Shown: positions 23,799-24,038 of the stretch, piece after piece
Position numbering within the stretch: the stretch's first letter is position 1
Layout of the letters: each line of letters begins with the position of its first letter
Origin: Alphaproteobacteria bacterium
Lineage (GTDB): Bacteria > Pseudomonadota > Alphaproteobacteria > UBA7887
Direction of reading: 5' to 3'
Assembly (NCBI GenBank): GCA_028289725.1
Contig: JANQOH010000329.1
Coordinates: 1 to 24,038 of the forward strand
Length of the DNA stretch: 24,038 nt
Translations under genes and position numbers: made by a program
The notes under the pieces: generated by a model
What the model saw: only the letters and a program-made list of their open reading frames with translations
Database searches by the model: none
Told to the model about the DNA's origin: nothing

Positions 23799-24038
23799 AT
23801 GACGGAAACAATTAAGGTCGGTGACTTGGTCGCTGAATTCCTTCAAGGCGCGGGCGTGGACACCGCCTTCGGCGTCATCTCGGTCCACAACATTCCCATG
23901 CTGGACGCGATCGGACGGCGCAACGCCATTCGGTTTGTCATGGCGCGCGGCGAAGCCGGCGGCGGGCACATGGCAGATGCCTACGCGCGCGTGACCGGCG
24001 GTCTGGGTGTGCTGATGACGAGCACCGGACCCGGAGCG
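23799..24038 (+). CDS. thiamine-diphosphate-dependent enzyme, N-terminal domain (3' truncated)
   Basis: The first 80 residues of a ThDP-dependent enzyme (acetolactate synthase/benzoylformate decarboxylase superfamily), cut by the window end. GDLVAEFLQGAGVDTAFGV at residues 8-26 is the PYR-domain opening. E52 in MARGEAGGGHMADAYARVTGG matches the glutamate that activates ThDP. ISVHNIPML where many have PGDxxxxL hints at a divergent decarboxylase or lyase. The ATG at 23799 has GAGG close upstream. It diverges from the flavin hydroxylase across 161 bp. Its product cannot be told from the N-terminus. Confidence 0.88.
   Translation, partial: MTETIKVGDLVAEFLQGAGVDTAFGVISVHNIPMLDAIGRRNAIRFVMARGEAGGGHMADAYARVTGGLGVLMTSTGPGA

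Noticed and set aside
23710..23980. 12-bp direct repeat CATGGCAGATGC at 23710-23721 and 23969-23980
   Set aside because: Only two copies, one of them in the coding HMADAYAR segment. Probably chance.
1..24038. CRISPR array, tRNA, rRNA, insertion sequence or prophage genes
   Set aside because: No regular repeat-spacer pattern, no cloverleaf-like or rRNA-like stretch, and no transposase or integrase reading frame was seen.

Overview
The window reads as a chromosomal stretch of an uncultured or poorly characterised Alphaproteobacterium. The evidence is high GC by eye, GATCG-rich codon use, AGGAGG-type ribosome sites, and several Liv-type ABC and TRAP importers packed together, as in Rhodospirillales/Rhizobiales-like heterotrophs. 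I see no rRNA, tRNA, CRISPR array, integrase or insertion sequence. No gap between genes exceeds about 165 bp. The organism assignment is inference only.

Layout, left to right. (1) 1-484 (+) is the C-terminal part of a ketopantoate-reductase-family protein, cut by the window edge. (2) 489-1823 (-) is a secreted serine hydrolase of the beta-lactamase/esterase fold. It diverges from a GFA-type zinc protein at 1969-2466 (+). Two hairpins lie between them. (3) 10957 down to 2482 is a long co-oriented minus-strand block: CaiB/BaiF CoA-transferase, MaoC-like hot-dog protein, cytoplasmic gamma-glutamyltransferase-family enzyme, then a complete branched-chain-amino-acid-type ABC importer (binding protein, LivH, LivM, LivG, LivF). 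H/M, M/G and G/F are joined by 4-nt ATGA overlaps. A strong 12-bp hairpin separates the binding-protein gene from livH. (4) 11094-13697 (+) diverges from the CoA-transferase. It holds a citrate-synthase/citryl-CoA-lyase-like enzyme coupled by ATGA overlap to a TRAP small permease, then the large permease. The TRAP binding protein (13705-14829, -) is convergent with them. (5) 14979-15623 (+) is a YcbL-like metallo-beta-lactamase-fold hydrolase. It is convergent with a minus-strand pair, SMP-30-type lactonase and uronate dehydrogenase (17346-15620). A 96-residue protein of unknown function (17414-17704, +) diverges from the lactonase. (6) 22285 down to 17719 (-) is a second complete Liv-type importer (binding protein, H, M, G, F). 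(7) 23637-22402 (-) is a TTG-initiated FAD aromatic-type hydroxylase. A thiamine-diphosphate enzyme (23799 to the edge, +) diverges from it.

Taken together this is a catabolic and transport island for small organic acids. Three complete importers sit next to enzymes that would act on imported acids: CoA activation/hydration/retro-aldol cleavage, uronic acid oxidation with lactone hydrolysis, and flavin hydroxylation with ThDP-dependent chemistry. The most unusual candidate for a poorly described system is the central CoA-transferase / MaoC-like / citryl-CoA-lyase-like / TRAP module. Its two carbon-skeleton enzymes lack the acidic or dyad residues classical members use, so its substrate cannot be read from sequence. 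A second oddity is a LivF whose Walker A lysine is arginine.
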